Notes: generated by a model from the sequence alone, not told the origin. A DNA stretch of 64,000 nt from Streptomyces orinoci (GCF_003121295.1 NZ_PHNC01000009.1:1-64000); one strand, 5' to 3'; counted from the first letter of the stretch, positions 1 through 8,882 are shown. Made by a program: numbers and translations.

Positions 1-419
1 CCGCCTGGACCGTCTCCGGCATCTCCTTCGGCGGCACCTGCTCGCTCCAGCTGGGCGTCAACGCACCCCAGGTGTACGGGGTGATCAATGACATCTCCGG
101 GCAGGATGTGCCGACCCTGGGCAGCCCCGCCAAGACCGTCAAGGCGGCCTTCGGCGGAGACACCGCCGCCTTCGCCCGGGTCAACCCGCTTGATGTGATG
201 GCCCGTCAGCGCTTTCCGGACACCAGCGCCGCCTTTGTCGCGGGCAGCAAGGACGCCACCTACCGGCCCCAGCAGCGCAGGGTCTACGAGGCCGCGGTAC
301 GGGCCGGGATGCGGGCCGAGTGGGTGCTGTTGCCCGGCGGCCACAGCTGGCAGGTCTGGCGGCCCGGCCTGGAGCGCCAACTCCCCTGGATCGCCCGGCG
401 GACGGGGCTGACCCCATGA
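1..419 (+). CDS. alpha/beta-hydrolase (esterase), 3' part
   Basis: The reading frame is open from the left edge, so the N-terminus lies outside the window. The first visible residues contain the nucleophile elbow G-I-S-F-G-G (Ser in GxSxGG), followed by V-Y-G-V-I-N-D. A C-terminal GGHSW gives the catalytic His and the FVAGSKDATY segment is where the acid usually sits, typical of the esterase D / putative esterase fold. The stop overlaps the ATG of the next gene (ATGA at 416-419), so the two are translationally coupled. The partner is an aminoacyl-lipid synthase-like protein. Inference: the esterase acts on aminoacylated lipids or a related ester at the membrane. The missing N-terminus prevents a signal-peptide check. 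Confidence 0.8.
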   Translation, partial: AWTVSGISFGGTCSLQLGVNAPQVYGVINDISGQDVPTLGSPAKTVKAAFGGDTAAFARVNPLDVMARQRFPDTSAAFVAGSKDATYRPQQRRVYEAAVRAGMRAEWVLLPGGHSWQVWRPGLERQLPWIARRTGLTP

Positions 420-2935
420 GCGCACCGGCCGCCGCGCCCAGGGTCGGCGACCGCCGGACCGCCTGGCGCACCACCCTGGAGAGGCTGCGGGCCCCCATCC
501 GGCACGCCCCCTTCACCCTGGGCTTCCTGGCGGTGCTGTGGATCGTCGGCGCGGTCACCGGAACCATAGCCTCCGGCCCCCGCCCGCACCGGATGGAACG
601 CATCGGCGTGGGACTGCCCGCCCTGGCCGGGGGCCGCTGGTGGACCCCGGCCAGCTCTCTGCTGTGGTGCCCCGGCCTCGGCGGCTACCTCAGCGCCACC
701 GCGCTGGTCCTGCTGCTGGTGGTGCCCTCCGAGCGGCGGCTGGGCGTGGCCCGTACCGCGGGCACCCTGCTGGGCGGGCAGATCCTGGGCACCCTGCTGG
801 GCGTCGGCGCGGTATGGCTCGGCTCGCTGGCCGGCGAACAGTGGCTGGACAGCCTCACCGGGGAGCTCACCGTCACCCCCACCGTGGGCGCCCTGGCGGC
901 CGGCGCCGCCCTCAGCTACCGCCTCACCGCCCTCTGGCGGCGCCGGATGCGGCTGGGCGTGACCGCCTTCGCCCTGGTGATGGCCCTCTATGTCGGCCAC
1001 CTCCAGGGCATCATGCGGCTGGGCGGGGCGGTGGCGGGCCTGGCCGGCGGTGCCCTGCTGTACCGCCGGCGCGGCCCGCTGCGGCTGCGGCACTCCTCGC
1101 ACACCGAGGCCCGGGTGCTGGTCGCCCTGGTGGTCGCCGCCTCCGCGATCGGACCCATGGTGGCCATCCTCTACAAGGACGCCTATGGACCCCTGAACTC
1201 CTTCGGCGACCTCTATGTCAGTGTTCAGCCCACCGCCGGGGAGGTCGCCGACTCCTGTGCGGTCTCCGCCCGGCTCTGCCATGCCGTGCACGCGGTGCGC
1301 AACTTCTATCACTCGCCCGCCACCGTGCTGGCCGTACTGGTCCCCGCCCTGCTGCTGGTGCTGGCCGAGGGGCTGCGGCGCGGGCTGCGGCTGGCCTGGG
1401 CACTGGCCATGCTGGCGCAGCTGGCCTGGATGGCGCTGTTCGCCTGGTGGCTGCATGACTTCCTGGCCTCACCCGCCGACTACATCACCGCCCCCGCCGA
1501 ACACACCGGTTACCTCCAGGCGCTGGCCGAACAGATGCTGCTGCCCTTCCTGGTGCTGCTGCTCCTGCTGGTCACCCGGGCCCGCTTCCCCCTGCTGCTG
1601 CCGCGTTCGGCGCTGCGCGGTCTGCTGCTGGTGGTGGGCGGTGCACTGCTGCTGTCCTGTGCCGCCTTCCTGGGCATCGGCTATGCGGTACGCGGTGAGT
1701 ACGACCCCGCGGCCACCCTGCCCCGGCTGGCCGCCGGCCTGGTCTCGGAGTTCCTCCCGCCCGCCTTCCTGGGCTACTTCGCCGACTGGCCGGTGCCGGT
1801 GGGCGGCACCGCCCAGGCCCTCTACCACTACTGCGGGCTGCTGTTCTGGGCCGTCACCCTGGTCGCGCTGCTGGTCACCTTCCGGCGGCCCCGGCTGCAC
1901 ACCGACGCCGACGCGGCGGTACGCGCCCGGCAACTGCTGGTCTGCCACGGCGGGCCCAACCTCTCCTATCTGACCACCTGGGACGGCAACTACTACTGGT
2001 CCGACCCGGCCGGGCGGGCCGCGGTCGCCTACCGGGTGATCGCCACCGTGGCCCTGACCACCGGCGACCCCTTCGGCGCCCCCGACGCCCGCCCGCCCGC
2101 GGTGGCCGGCTTCGCCCGCTACTGCGACGAACGCGGCTGGACCCCCTGCTTCTACAGCGTCACCGCCCAAACCCGGGCGCGGGCCGAGGAGTTGGGCTGG
2201 CGCTCGGTCCAGGTGGCGGAGGAGGCGGTGGTACCGCTGCCGGACCTGGCCTTCACCGGAAAAAAGTGGCAGGACGTGCGCACCGCGCTCAACAAGGCCC
2301 GCAAGGAGGGGATCGAGGCCCAGTGGTGGTCCTTCCCCGAGGCGCCGGTGGCCCTCACCGACCAGGTGCGTTCCATCTCCGAGGAGTGGGTCGCCGACAA
2401 GGGACTGCCCGAGATGGGCTTCACCCTGGGCGGCCTGGACGAACTCGACGACCCCGCCGTGCGGTGTCTGATCGCGGTGGACGCCGAGGGCACGGTGCAT
2501 GGCATCACCAGCTGGATGCCGGTGTACCAGGCGGGCCGGCCGGCGGGCTGGACCCTGGACTTCATGCGCCGGCGCAGCGATGGCTTCCGCGGGGTGATGG
2601 AGTTCCTGATCGCCTCCGCCGCCCTGGGCTTCAAGGAGGAGGGCGCCCGCTTCCTCAGCCTCTCCGGCGCCCCACTGGCCCGTACGGCCACCGAACGGCC
2701 ACCGGCCGCGCTCCAGCGGATGCTGGACCAGGCGGGCCGGATGCTCGAACCGGTCTATGGCTTCCGCTCCTTGCTCAACTTCAAGGCCAAGTTCCAGCCG
2801 GAGTACCACCCGCTCTATATGACCTACCCCGACCCGGCGGCGCTGCCCGCCATCACCCGGGCCATCGGCAAGGCGTATCTGCCGCATATGACGGCGGGTC
2901 AATGGGTGCGGCTGATGCGGCAGTTCTCGGCCTGA
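416..2935 (+). CDS. MprF/LysX-type aminoacyl-phosphatidylglycerol synthase-like membrane protein (DUF2156)
   Basis: This is an 839-residue protein. The ATG at 416 is chosen because it overlaps the upstream stop by 4 nt; an in-frame start at 320 would overlap the esterase by 100 nt. Roughly residues 30-500 hold many hydrophobic segments, the first part rhomboid-like. The C-terminal third (about 520-830) is the soluble DUF2156 domain, with segments such as FTGKKW, the KARKEG region and LNFKAKF that mark phosphatidylglycerol lysyltransferase-like proteins. Members move an amino acid from aminoacyl-tRNA to a membrane lipid, lowering surface charge and sensitivity to cationic peptides. The amino acid and lipid cannot be told from sequence. 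The partner esterase suggests a synthesis/hydrolysis pair. Confidence 0.82.
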   Translation: MSAPAAAPRVGDRRTAWRTTLERLRAPIRHAPFTLGFLAVLWIVGAVTGTIASGPRPHRMERIGVGLPALAGGRWWTPASSLLWCPGLGGYLSATALVLLLVVPSERRLGVARTAGTLLGGQILGTLLGVGAVWLGSLAGEQWLDSLTGELTVTPTVGALAAGAALSYRLTALWRRRMRLGVTAFALVMALYVGHLQGIMRLGGAVAGLAGGALLYRRRGPLRLRHSSHTEARVLVALVVAASAIGPMVAILYKDAYGPLNSFGDLYVSVQPTAGEVADSCAVSARLCHAVHAVRNFYHSPATVLAVLVPALLLVLAEGLRRGLRLAWALAMLAQLAWMALFAWWLHDFLASPADYITAPAEHTGYLQALAEQMLLPFLVLLLLLVTRARFPLLLPRSALRGLLLVVGGALLLSCAAFLGIGYAVRGEYDPAATLPRLAAGLVSEFLPPAFLGYFADWPVPVGGTAQALYHYCGLLFWAVTLVALLVTFRRPRLHTDADAAVRARQLLVCHGGPNLSYLTTWDGNYYWSDPAGRAAVAYRVIATVALTTGDPFGAPDARPPAVAGFARYCDERGWTPCFYSVTAQTRARAEELGWRSVQVAEEAVVPLPDLAFTGKKWQDVRTALNKARKEGIEAQWWSFPEAPVALTDQVRSISEEWVADKGLPEMGFTLGGLDELDDPAVRCLIAVDAEGTVHGITSWMPVYQAGRPAGWTLDFMRRRSDGFRGVMEFLIASAALGFKEEGARFLSLSGAPLARTATERPPAALQRMLDQAGRMLEPVYGFRSLLNFKAKFQPEYHPLYMTYPDPAALPAITRAIGKAYLPHMTAGQWVRLMRQFSA

Positions 2936-2954
2936 GCGAATCAGGTGCCGGGGG

Positions 2955-3030
2955 GCGCCCCGTCAGGGGCGCGGGGCGACCGCGTCATGCGGCTCTGCCG
3001 CGTGAGCGCGGCCAGCCACAGACTGCCCGC
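2955..3030. repeat. intergenic hairpin repeat, copy 1
   Basis: A perfect hairpin GCGCCCC-gtca-GGGGCGC (2955-2972) is followed by GCGGGGCGACCG, a GTCATGCGGCTCTGCCGCGTG segment and GCCAGCCACAGAC. The same arrangement occurs at 17370-17437 and, shortened, at 8883-8921. It lies just after the end of the MprF-like gene and may act as its terminator. Confidence 0.75.
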
Positions 3031-3144
3031 CAGTCGAAGAGCAAGCTGGATCCCCGCCGCCCCTGCTGGTGAGTGCGGGCACCCAGACCGATGCCCGGTG
3101 ATCAGCAACGTCGCGGCGAGGAGCGGCCCCGGGGGCCGCCAACC

Positions 3145-4101
3145 TCAGCACAGGTCCTCCCAAGTGATCACCGGACTCGCGGCCCGCATGCTGAAGTCCA
3201 TGGCGGCATCCCGCACCGGCCACTTCAGCCGCACCCAGCCCGGCAGCGTGGCCAATGCCCCGTCGTCCCCGGCCAGTTGCCAGAACGTATTGGAGTCCCG
3301 CCCCGCGAAATAGGGGCAGAACAGCGAAATGACCAGGGTCACCCGCCGCCCCTTGGTCACCGGGGTCACCGCGTGGAAGACGCGGCTGCCATGCAGGAAG
3401 AGCGCGGCTCCGCGCTCCCCGCGGGGTGCCTCCCTGATCCTGGGGTCGTCTTCCCTTACGTCCTCGAACTCCGCGGCGCGGCCCTGGAAATAGGTGAAAT
3501 GCCCGCCCTCGTACTCGTCCGAGCCGCTCAGCTGGACGGTAAACACATAGTCCATGCCGTCGCGGCGCCAGCGCACGATATCCGGACGGCCCTGGCCCTC
3601 GCAGTAGTTGATCTGCGCGGTGGGAATGCGCAGCGGATGCGGAATGAGCGGTACGCCCACCAGCCGGGAACAGGCCAGCAGAAAGGTCCGGTCCCGGATC
3701 ATATTGTTGAGGAACGGCGACATCAGATCCGCGCCGCGCAGCCGCCGGGCGGCGGCGAAGCCGCTGTCACCCGCAGCCGGTTCCAGCCGGTCGCAGACCT
3801 CGGCCAGGCAGTCCAGCCCCTCCTCGGTCAGCATCCGGAACGGGCCCACCAGCGCCGTGTCATCGATCCTGCCGAAGGCCCGGCCGAGTTCCCGGGACGC
3901 GTAGCCGAATTCCTGCAACCTCAGCCGCGGGCCGGTGAATTCAGCAGCCACATACTCGCTGCGCCACCGCGGTTCGCCCGGCAGGTCCGGCGCCCGCCGG
4001 GGCTTCCTGGCCCGCAGTGCGTGAAAGACCTGGCCGATTCCGGTGGCCGTACGGGGAGGATTGAGCACCCCGTCGCCGTGTCGCATACGCACCATCGCCA
4101 T
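3145..4101 (-). CDS. 2OG-Fe(II) oxygenase-like protein with substituted first metal His
   Basis: A 318-residue protein, start at 4101 preceded by GGAGGAG. Residues about 160-260 match the double-stranded beta-helix core of prolyl-4-hydroxylase-like oxygenases: DYVFTVQLS, then EYEGGHF, then GAALFLHGSRVFHAVTPVTKGRR. The distal metal His (H243) and the 2OG-binding Arg (R252/R253) are present. Where the family has W-H-x-D, this protein has W178-R179-R180-D181, so the first iron ligand appears to be Arg. It stands alone, divergent from the SDR gene at 4287. It could be an inactive or metal-independent relative; substrate unknown. Confidence 0.65.
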   Translation of the reverse strand: MAMVRMRHGDGVLNPPRTATGIGQVFHALRARKPRRAPDLPGEPRWRSEYVAAEFTGPRLRLQEFGYASRELGRAFGRIDDTALVGPFRMLTEEGLDCLAEVCDRLEPAAGDSGFAAARRLRGADLMSPFLNNMIRDRTFLLACSRLVGVPLIPHPLRIPTAQINYCEGQGRPDIVRWRRDGMDYVFTVQLSGSDEYEGGHFTYFQGRAAEFEDVREDDPRIREAPRGERGAALFLHGSRVFHAVTPVTKGRRVTLVISLFCPYFAGRDSNTFWQLAGDDGALATLPGWVRLKWPVRDAAMDFSMRAASPVITWEDLC

Positions 4102-4286
4102 GGGTCATCTCCTCCGACCCAGGCAGTATCCAACGCCCGGCCCCCGCCCGGGCAAGAACCGGATCCCGCCAGACCGGGCACATCGCGGGCCCGGCCCCGC
4201 CGGCCCGGAGCTGGTTCGCCCGGAGCGAGTTCGCTCAGAGCGTGCGGCGGTTCCCAAAACCGGCTGCCCAAAGCAAGATCGCAGCT

Positions 4287-5273
4287 ATGAAGCTGCTGAT
4301 GCTGGGCGGAACGGAATTCGTCGGCCACGCCATCACCGAAGAGGCGCTGGCCCGGGGCTGGGAGATGACGGTCTTTCATCGCGGACGGCACCAACCGCCG
4401 CCCGGCGTACGGACCTTGCTGGGGGACCGGTGCCAGGATGGCGGACTGGCCGCGCTGGAACGGGGCGAGTGGGATGTGGTTGTGGACACCTGGTCCGGGG
4501 CCCCGTCCGTGGTTCGGGCGTCGGCCCGGCTGCTGGCCGGCCGGGCCGGGCGCCATGTCTATATCTCCAGCCGCTCGGTGTACTGCGACCCCCGGCCGGC
4601 GGGCCAGAACGAGGCGGCGCCGGTGGTGGACGCCGCCCCTGATCTGGGCGAGGTGGAGTACGCCCAGGCCAAGCGGGGCGGCGAGCTGGCGGCCGAGGAG
4701 TCCTTCGGCGAGCGGGCCCTGCTGGTCCGGGCCGGGCTGGTTCTCGGCCCCCGGGAGAACATCGGCCGCCTGCCCTGGTGGCTGCTGCGCATCGCACGCG
4801 GCGGGAAGGTGATGGCCCCCGGCCCGGAGGACAGCCCGATCCGGTTTATCGATGTCCGTGACCTGGCCACCTGGACGCTGGACGCCGCGGTGCGGGGGCT
4901 GGGCGGTCCCTACGACCTGGTCTGCCCGCCCGGCCATGGCACCATGGGCGAACTGCTGCGCGCCTGCGCCGAGGTCACCGGCTCGGATGCGGAACTGTGC
5001 TGGACGGAGCCGGAGGCCGTACTGGCGGCCGGTGCCCGGCCCTGGATCGATCTGCCCGTCTGGCTGCCGCCGGGTGAGCTGCATGATGCGATCCATGGCG
5101 GTTCGGTGGACAAGGCGCTGGCCGCGGGGCTGCGGTGCCGTCCGATGCGGGAGACGGTGGCGGGCACCTGGCAGTGGCTCCGGGAGTTGGACGGGCCGCC
5201 GCCGCAGCGGCCGGACCGGCCGGTGGTCGGGCTCCAGCCGGATCTGGAGGCCCGGATTCTGCGCGGGGAGTAG
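4287..5273 (+). CDS. NAD(P)-dependent epimerase/dehydratase-like SDR protein
   Basis: A 328-residue protein. I chose ATG 4287 because it opens directly on the nucleotide-binding motif KLLMLGGTEFVGHA (GGTxFVG); the longer frame would add an unrelated tail. The conserved Y-I-S-S-R-S-V-Y segment and a later Y-A-Q-A-K-R-G provide the SDR-type Ser and Tyr-x3-Lys. Relatives are called NAD-dependent epimerase/dehydratase and act on nucleotide sugars or are reductase-like; the substrate cannot be assigned. It is a single gene, convergent with the GlxA regulator. Confidence 0.75.
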   Translation: MKLLMLGGTEFVGHAITEEALARGWEMTVFHRGRHQPPPGVRTLLGDRCQDGGLAALERGEWDVVVDTWSGAPSVVRASARLLAGRAGRHVYISSRSVYCDPRPAGQNEAAPVVDAAPDLGEVEYAQAKRGGELAAEESFGERALLVRAGLVLGPRENIGRLPWWLLRIARGGKVMAPGPEDSPIRFIDVRDLATWTLDAAVRGLGGPYDLVCPPGHGTMGELLRACAEVTGSDAELCWTEPEAVLAAGARPWIDLPVWLPPGELHDAIHGGSVDKALAAGLRCRPMRETVAGTWQWLRELDGPPPQRPDRPVVGLQPDLEARILRGE

Positions 5274-5328
5274 CCCCGGGCCGGTTACCCGTTCACCCGT
5301 GCCCCAAAGGGGGTGCGCCGGAGCCGCG

Positions 5329-6333
5329 TTACGCGGGTCCCCCGCGCCCCCGGCGGAGGCCGAAGCGCTCGCGGTAGGCGGAGGGGCTCAGGCCGGTACG
5401 GCGGCGCAGCTGGGTGCGGAGATTGGCGGCGGTTCCCAGGCCGCTGGCCCGGGCGACCGCCTCCAGGGGGAGTTCGCCGAGTTCTATCAACCGCCGGGCC
5501 AGCAGGGTCCGTTCGGAGGTCAGCCAGGCCAGCGGCGTGGTGCCCAGCTCGGCGCGGAACCGGCGGTGCAGGGTGGCCGGGCTGACCGCCGCCCGGGCCG
5601 CCAGCTCGGCGACGCCCAGCGGCCGGTCCAGCCGCTGCCGGGCCCACTCCAGCACCGGTGCCAGCGAGGTGTCCGGCAGCGCCGGAAGCGGCTGCTCCAC
5701 GAACTGCCGCTGTCCGCCGTCCCGGTGGGCGGCGAAGACCAGGCGGCGGCTGACCGCGTTGGCCACCTCCGCCCCATGGTCCCGGCCGATCACATACAGC
5801 CCGAGGTCCAGCGCCGCCGCGCTGCCCGCGGCGGTGAGCACCATCCCGTCGTCCACGAACAGCACATCCGGCTCCAGCCGGACCGCCGGATGGCGTTCGG
5901 CGAACTCCCGGCTCCAGAGCCAGTGCGTGGTGGCCCGGCGGCCATCCAGCACCCCGGCCGCGGCCAGCACAAAGGCGCCGGTGCAGAAGCTCATCATCCG
6001 GGCGCCGCGCCGGGCGGCGCGGGCCACCGCGTCCAGCACCGCGGGGTCCGGACCCCGCAGGGGATCCGGCCGGTTGGGGACGATCACCGTGTCGGCACCG
6101 TCCACCGCCTCCAGACCGGCCACCTGGGAGAGGGTGAAGAACCCGGCGTGCATGCTCAGCGCGGGCCGCGCCGAGCAGAGGGTGAAGTCGTACCACTGCC
6201 GCCCCAGTTCGGGGCGGCGCAGCCCGAACAGCTCGGTGGCCACACCCAGTTCAAAGGGGTTGGAGCCCTCATCGACGATGACGGCGACCCGGTGCGGACG
6301 GCCGCCGGCCGGCTGCGAGGAATCGTGCGGCAT
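5329..6333 (-). CDS. GlxA-family transcriptional regulator (DJ-1/PfpI domain + AraC HTH)
   Basis: A 334-residue protein. Residues about 15-190 are a DJ-1/PfpI-like domain with the MMSFCTGAFVLAAAG elbow and the ATTHW motif. Residues about 220-325 hold two helix-turn-helix units of AraC type (LGVAELAARAAVSPATLHRRF; LEAVARASGLGTAANLRTQLRRRTGLSPSAYR). Such regulators sense small molecules through the PfpI-like domain and usually activate a neighbouring gene. It is divergent from the cupin gene 51 bp away, the likely target. A TAGGAA hexamer lies six bases before the ATG, suggesting a leaderless transcript. Confidence 0.88.
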   Translation of the reverse strand: MPHDSSQPAGGRPHRVAVIVDEGSNPFELGVATELFGLRRPELGRQWYDFTLCSARPALSMHAGFFTLSQVAGLEAVDGADTVIVPNRPDPLRGPDPAVLDAVARAARRGARMMSFCTGAFVLAAAGVLDGRRATTHWLWSREFAERHPAVRLEPDVLFVDDGMVLTAAGSAAALDLGLYVIGRDHGAEVANAVSRRLVFAAHRDGGQRQFVEQPLPALPDTSLAPVLEWARQRLDRPLGVAELAARAAVSPATLHRRFRAELGTTPLAWLTSERTLLARRLIELGELPLEAVARASGLGTAANLRTQLRRRTGLSPSAYRERFGLRRGRGGPA

Positions 6334-6384
6334 ATGCGATTCCTAGCACTGTCGCCGGCCCCCGGCCAAGGTGAGGATGGCCGC

Positions 6385-6774
6385 ATGATCAATGAACCGG
6401 TGAATCTGCGGGCCGCTCTGGACACCTTCGACTCCCTGTGGAGCCCGCGCATAGTGACCCAGGTCAACGACTATGACGTACGGCTGGCCAAGGTGGCGGG
6501 CGAGCACCTGTGGCATGTGCACGAGAACACCGATGAGTTCTTTATGGTGCTGGCGGGGGAGTTGCGGATAGCGTTGCGGGAGCCGGCCGGGGAGCGGGTG
6601 GTGACGCTGGCCAAGGGCTCGGTGTTCGTGGTCCCGCGCGGGACCGAGCACAAGCCTTCCTCGCCCGAGGGGGCCGAGCTGCTGATGTTCGAGCCCACCG
6701 GCACGCTGACGGTGGGGGACCGGCACAATGAGGTGCCGGACCATGTGGACGCCACCACCGGGCACGCGCTTTAG
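6385..6774 (+). CDS. small single-domain cupin protein
   Basis: A 129-residue protein beginning at ATG 6385 behind GGTGAGG. It has one cupin barrel: LWHVHENTDEFFMVLAGEL carries the H-x-H-x(4)-E metal set, and VPRGTEHKP the second-motif His. The fold binds a metal and small polar ligands; such proteins are isomerases, dioxygenases or lyases, or simple binders, so function is open. It is divergent from the GlxA-type regulator and probably controlled by it. Confidence 0.8.
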   Translation: MINEPVNLRAALDTFDSLWSPRIVTQVNDYDVRLAKVAGEHLWHVHENTDEFFMVLAGELRIALREPAGERVVTLAKGSVFVVPRGTEHKPSSPEGAELLMFEPTGTLTVGDRHNEVPDHVDATTGHAL

Positions 6775-6790
6775 GCCGCACCCGCCGGCC

Positions 6791-7258
6791 TCAGTCCTCC
6801 TCGGTCAGCCGCCCCAGCAGCTCGATCGCTTCGATCACCACGGCCCGCTCCCGGTCGTCCAGGCGGTCGCGCAGCGCCTGGACGATCCAGCTCTCCTTGA
6901 TCCGGCGGCCTTCCTCGATCTTCCGCCGCCCCTGCTCGGTGAGCGACATGATCATCTGGCGGCGGTCGCTGGGATGAGGCGAGCGCTGCACCAGCCCGGC
7001 CTCCTCCAGGGCGGCGAGCGTGGCCCCCATGGACTGCGGACGCACCCGCTCGGCGCGGGCCAGTTCCACGGTGGTGGCCGGGCCCTTGCGGACGAGCCTG
7101 CTGAGCACGGCGGCCTGGGACATGGTGATCCCGTCCCCCTCGGAGGCCGCGCGCAGCCGCCGGGTCAGCTGGCCGGACAGCGCGCGCAGTTTCGACGCCA
7201 CCTCTGCAAGGTCCGGCTGGCCGGCGGAAACGGTGGTCTGCTGATCTTGGGGCCTCAC
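6791..7258 (-). CDS. MarR-family transcriptional regulator
   Basis: A 155-residue protein if the GTG at 7258 is used (RBS-like GGAAGG upstream); an ATG at 7291 would overlap the MFS stop. The winged helix spans roughly residues 45-110 (ITMSQAAVLSRLVRKGPATTVELARAERVRPQSMGATLAALEEAGLV, wing SDRRQMIMSLTEQGR). MarR proteins are dimeric repressors released by small ligands. It follows the MFS gene by 40 bp on the same strand, so it is probably co-transcribed, and is the obvious candidate for the palindrome in the MFS promoter (8768-8794). Confidence 0.85.
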   Translation of the reverse strand: MRPQDQQTTVSAGQPDLAEVASKLRALSGQLTRRLRAASEGDGITMSQAAVLSRLVRKGPATTVELARAERVRPQSMGATLAALEEAGLVQRSPHPSDRRQMIMSLTEQGRRKIEEGRRIKESWIVQALRDRLDDRERAVVIEAIELLGRLTEED

Positions 7259-7298
7259 ATGGCCAGGGTACCTTCCGAACCGGGCGCCCATTGCCCGG

Positions 7299-8762
7299 TC
7301 ATTCCCGCTCGCGGGCCAGTCCGCGGTCGGCCAGGGTGGCCAGCAACAGGACGCCACCCAGCACGCTCAGCACCACCGCCACCGTGTGCAGTCCGCCCGT
7401 ACTGGCCCGCTGTCCGTAGAGCAGGCCGATCAGGCTGGAGGAGGCGATGGCGCCCTGATACTGCGCGGTCCGGAAGAGCCCGGCGGCGGTGCCGGTCTGC
7501 TCGGCCGGCGTCTGGACGTACATCGCCGCCTGATTGCCCACCGCGTTCAGTCCGTTGGGCAGTCCGAAGACCAGGCCGATGGCCACCAGCAGCCAGACAG
7601 GGGTGCCGGGCCCGGCGAAGACGAGCGCCGCCGAGGCCGCCACCATGGCGGCCGTACCCGCCAGCAATGGGCCCCGCACCCGCCGCCGCCGGGCCGCCAG
7701 GGCCGAACACAGCGCCGCCATCACACACATGGGCAGCATCAGCACGCCGGTCATCAGCGCCGAGTAGCCCCGGGACTCCTCCAGCCACTGGGTGTAGCCG
7801 TAGAGGATGCAGTAGATGACCAGATAGGCGGCCCCGCAGCGCAAATAGGTGCGCACCAGCGGCCGGTTGGCGGCCAGCATCCGCACATCGAGGAACGGCT
7901 GCCGGGCCCGGCGCTCCCAGAAGGTGAGCGCTGTGCCCATCACCAGCCCCAACGCCAGCAGTGGCCAGGGGAGTTGGCGCAGCCGCAGCAGGAAGAACAT
8001 CACCGGCAGCAGGGTGCCGGTGAACAGCAGCACGCCCAGCGGGTCCAGTGCCGCCCAGCCGCCGCGCCGGTCCGGCCCGGTCCGCGGTGGCTCGTCCTTG
8101 GGCAGCCAGAGCAGGGTGAGGACCAGTCCGGCGGCGGCCAGTGGCAGGTTCACCCCGAAGACCGCCCGCCAGCCGGCCACCCCCACCAGCAGTCCGCCCA
8201 GTACCGGGCCGAGGGCTGCGCTGGAGAGAGCGGCGATGGTCAGCGAGCCAAGTACCCGGCCGGGGGTCTCCACCCCCAGCCGGGCCGACTGGCTGCGGAT
8301 CATGGCCATGGCGGCCGGATAGGCGGCCGAGGTGCCTATGCCGATCAGCACCCGCACGGCGATCAGCTCACCCAGCGAGCGGGCCAGTAGCCCGCCGGCA
8401 CCGGCCAGGCCCACCAGGACCAGCCCCGTCAGATAGACCCGGCGGGCACCCAGCCGGTCGGCCACCCTGCCCATCGCCGGCTGTGCCACCGAACTGGCCA
8501 TATAGAGCCCGGCGATCAGCCAGACGGTGGCCGACGCACCGGCCTGGAAGGCGCGGCCGATGGGCACCAAAGCGGTGGAGATCATTGTGGAGTTGACCGG
8601 GTTGAGCATGGATCCGATCACCACCGGGGCCACAAAGCGGGGGCCGAAGCCGGGATTCCGGCCGGGTGGTGCCGTGCTGACGGACGCCCTGCCCCGGGTG
8701 GTCCGTGCCGCGGGGCCGTGTGCGCCTGCCGCGCCTGGTATGCCTGGTGAAAGGAAGCCCAT
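7299..8762 (-). CDS. MFS drug exporter, DHA2-like
   Basis: A 487-residue protein with about 14 hydrophobic segments after a 40-residue soluble lead, as in the DHA2 (14-TMS) multidrug family. The loop motif GRVADRLGARRVYL (motif A) after the second segment and the GxxxGPVLGG motif C region (ALGPVLGGLLVGVAGWRAVF) point to a proton-driven antiporter that exports drugs. No Shine-Dalgarno sequence precedes ATG 8762; the -10 hexamer lies six bases upstream, implying a leaderless mRNA. Linked to the MarR gene downstream. Confidence 0.85.
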   Translation of the reverse strand: MGFLSPGIPGAAGAHGPAARTTRGRASVSTAPPGRNPGFGPRFVAPVVIGSMLNPVNSTMISTALVPIGRAFQAGASATVWLIAGLYMASSVAQPAMGRVADRLGARRVYLTGLVLVGLAGAGGLLARSLGELIAVRVLIGIGTSAAYPAAMAMIRSQSARLGVETPGRVLGSLTIAALSSAALGPVLGGLLVGVAGWRAVFGVNLPLAAAGLVLTLLWLPKDEPPRTGPDRRGGWAALDPLGVLLFTGTLLPVMFFLLRLRQLPWPLLALGLVMGTALTFWERRARQPFLDVRMLAANRPLVRTYLRCGAAYLVIYCILYGYTQWLEESRGYSALMTGVLMLPMCVMAALCSALAARRRRVRGPLLAGTAAMVAASAALVFAGPGTPVWLLVAIGLVFGLPNGLNAVGNQAAMYVQTPAEQTGTAAGLFRTAQYQGAIASSSLIGLLYGQRASTGGLHTVAVVLSVLGGVLLLATLADRGLARERE

Positions 8763-8767
8763 AAAGA

Positions 8768-8798
8768 AAGGCTACCTGTTAAACAGGAAGCCTTACAA
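8768..8798 (-). promoter_or_regulatory. MFS promoter with MarR-type operator
   Basis: On the minus strand there is TTGTAA (8793-8798), an 18-bp spacer and TAGCCT (8769-8774), then six bases to the MFS start codon. The 27-bp palindrome 8768-8794 (centre 8781; arms AAGGCT and AGCCTT outside, CCTGTT-a-AACAGG inside, one mismatched pair) fills the whole core promoter. A repressor bound here would block RNA polymerase. The co-transcribed MarR protein is the likely ligand. Confidence 0.75.
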
Positions 8799-8882
8799 GT
8801 TTGCCTGTCTGGCTTTGAGGCTCTCATGTATGGAGTTGAGCGGGCCGAGGCCCGCCTGATGGCTCTTGGCCGACCGCTGAGG

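Noticed and set aside
284-1456. A minus-strand open frame opposite the MprF-like gene
   Set aside because: Low-complexity Gly/Gln/Pro-rich product with no family, antisense to a recognised gene.
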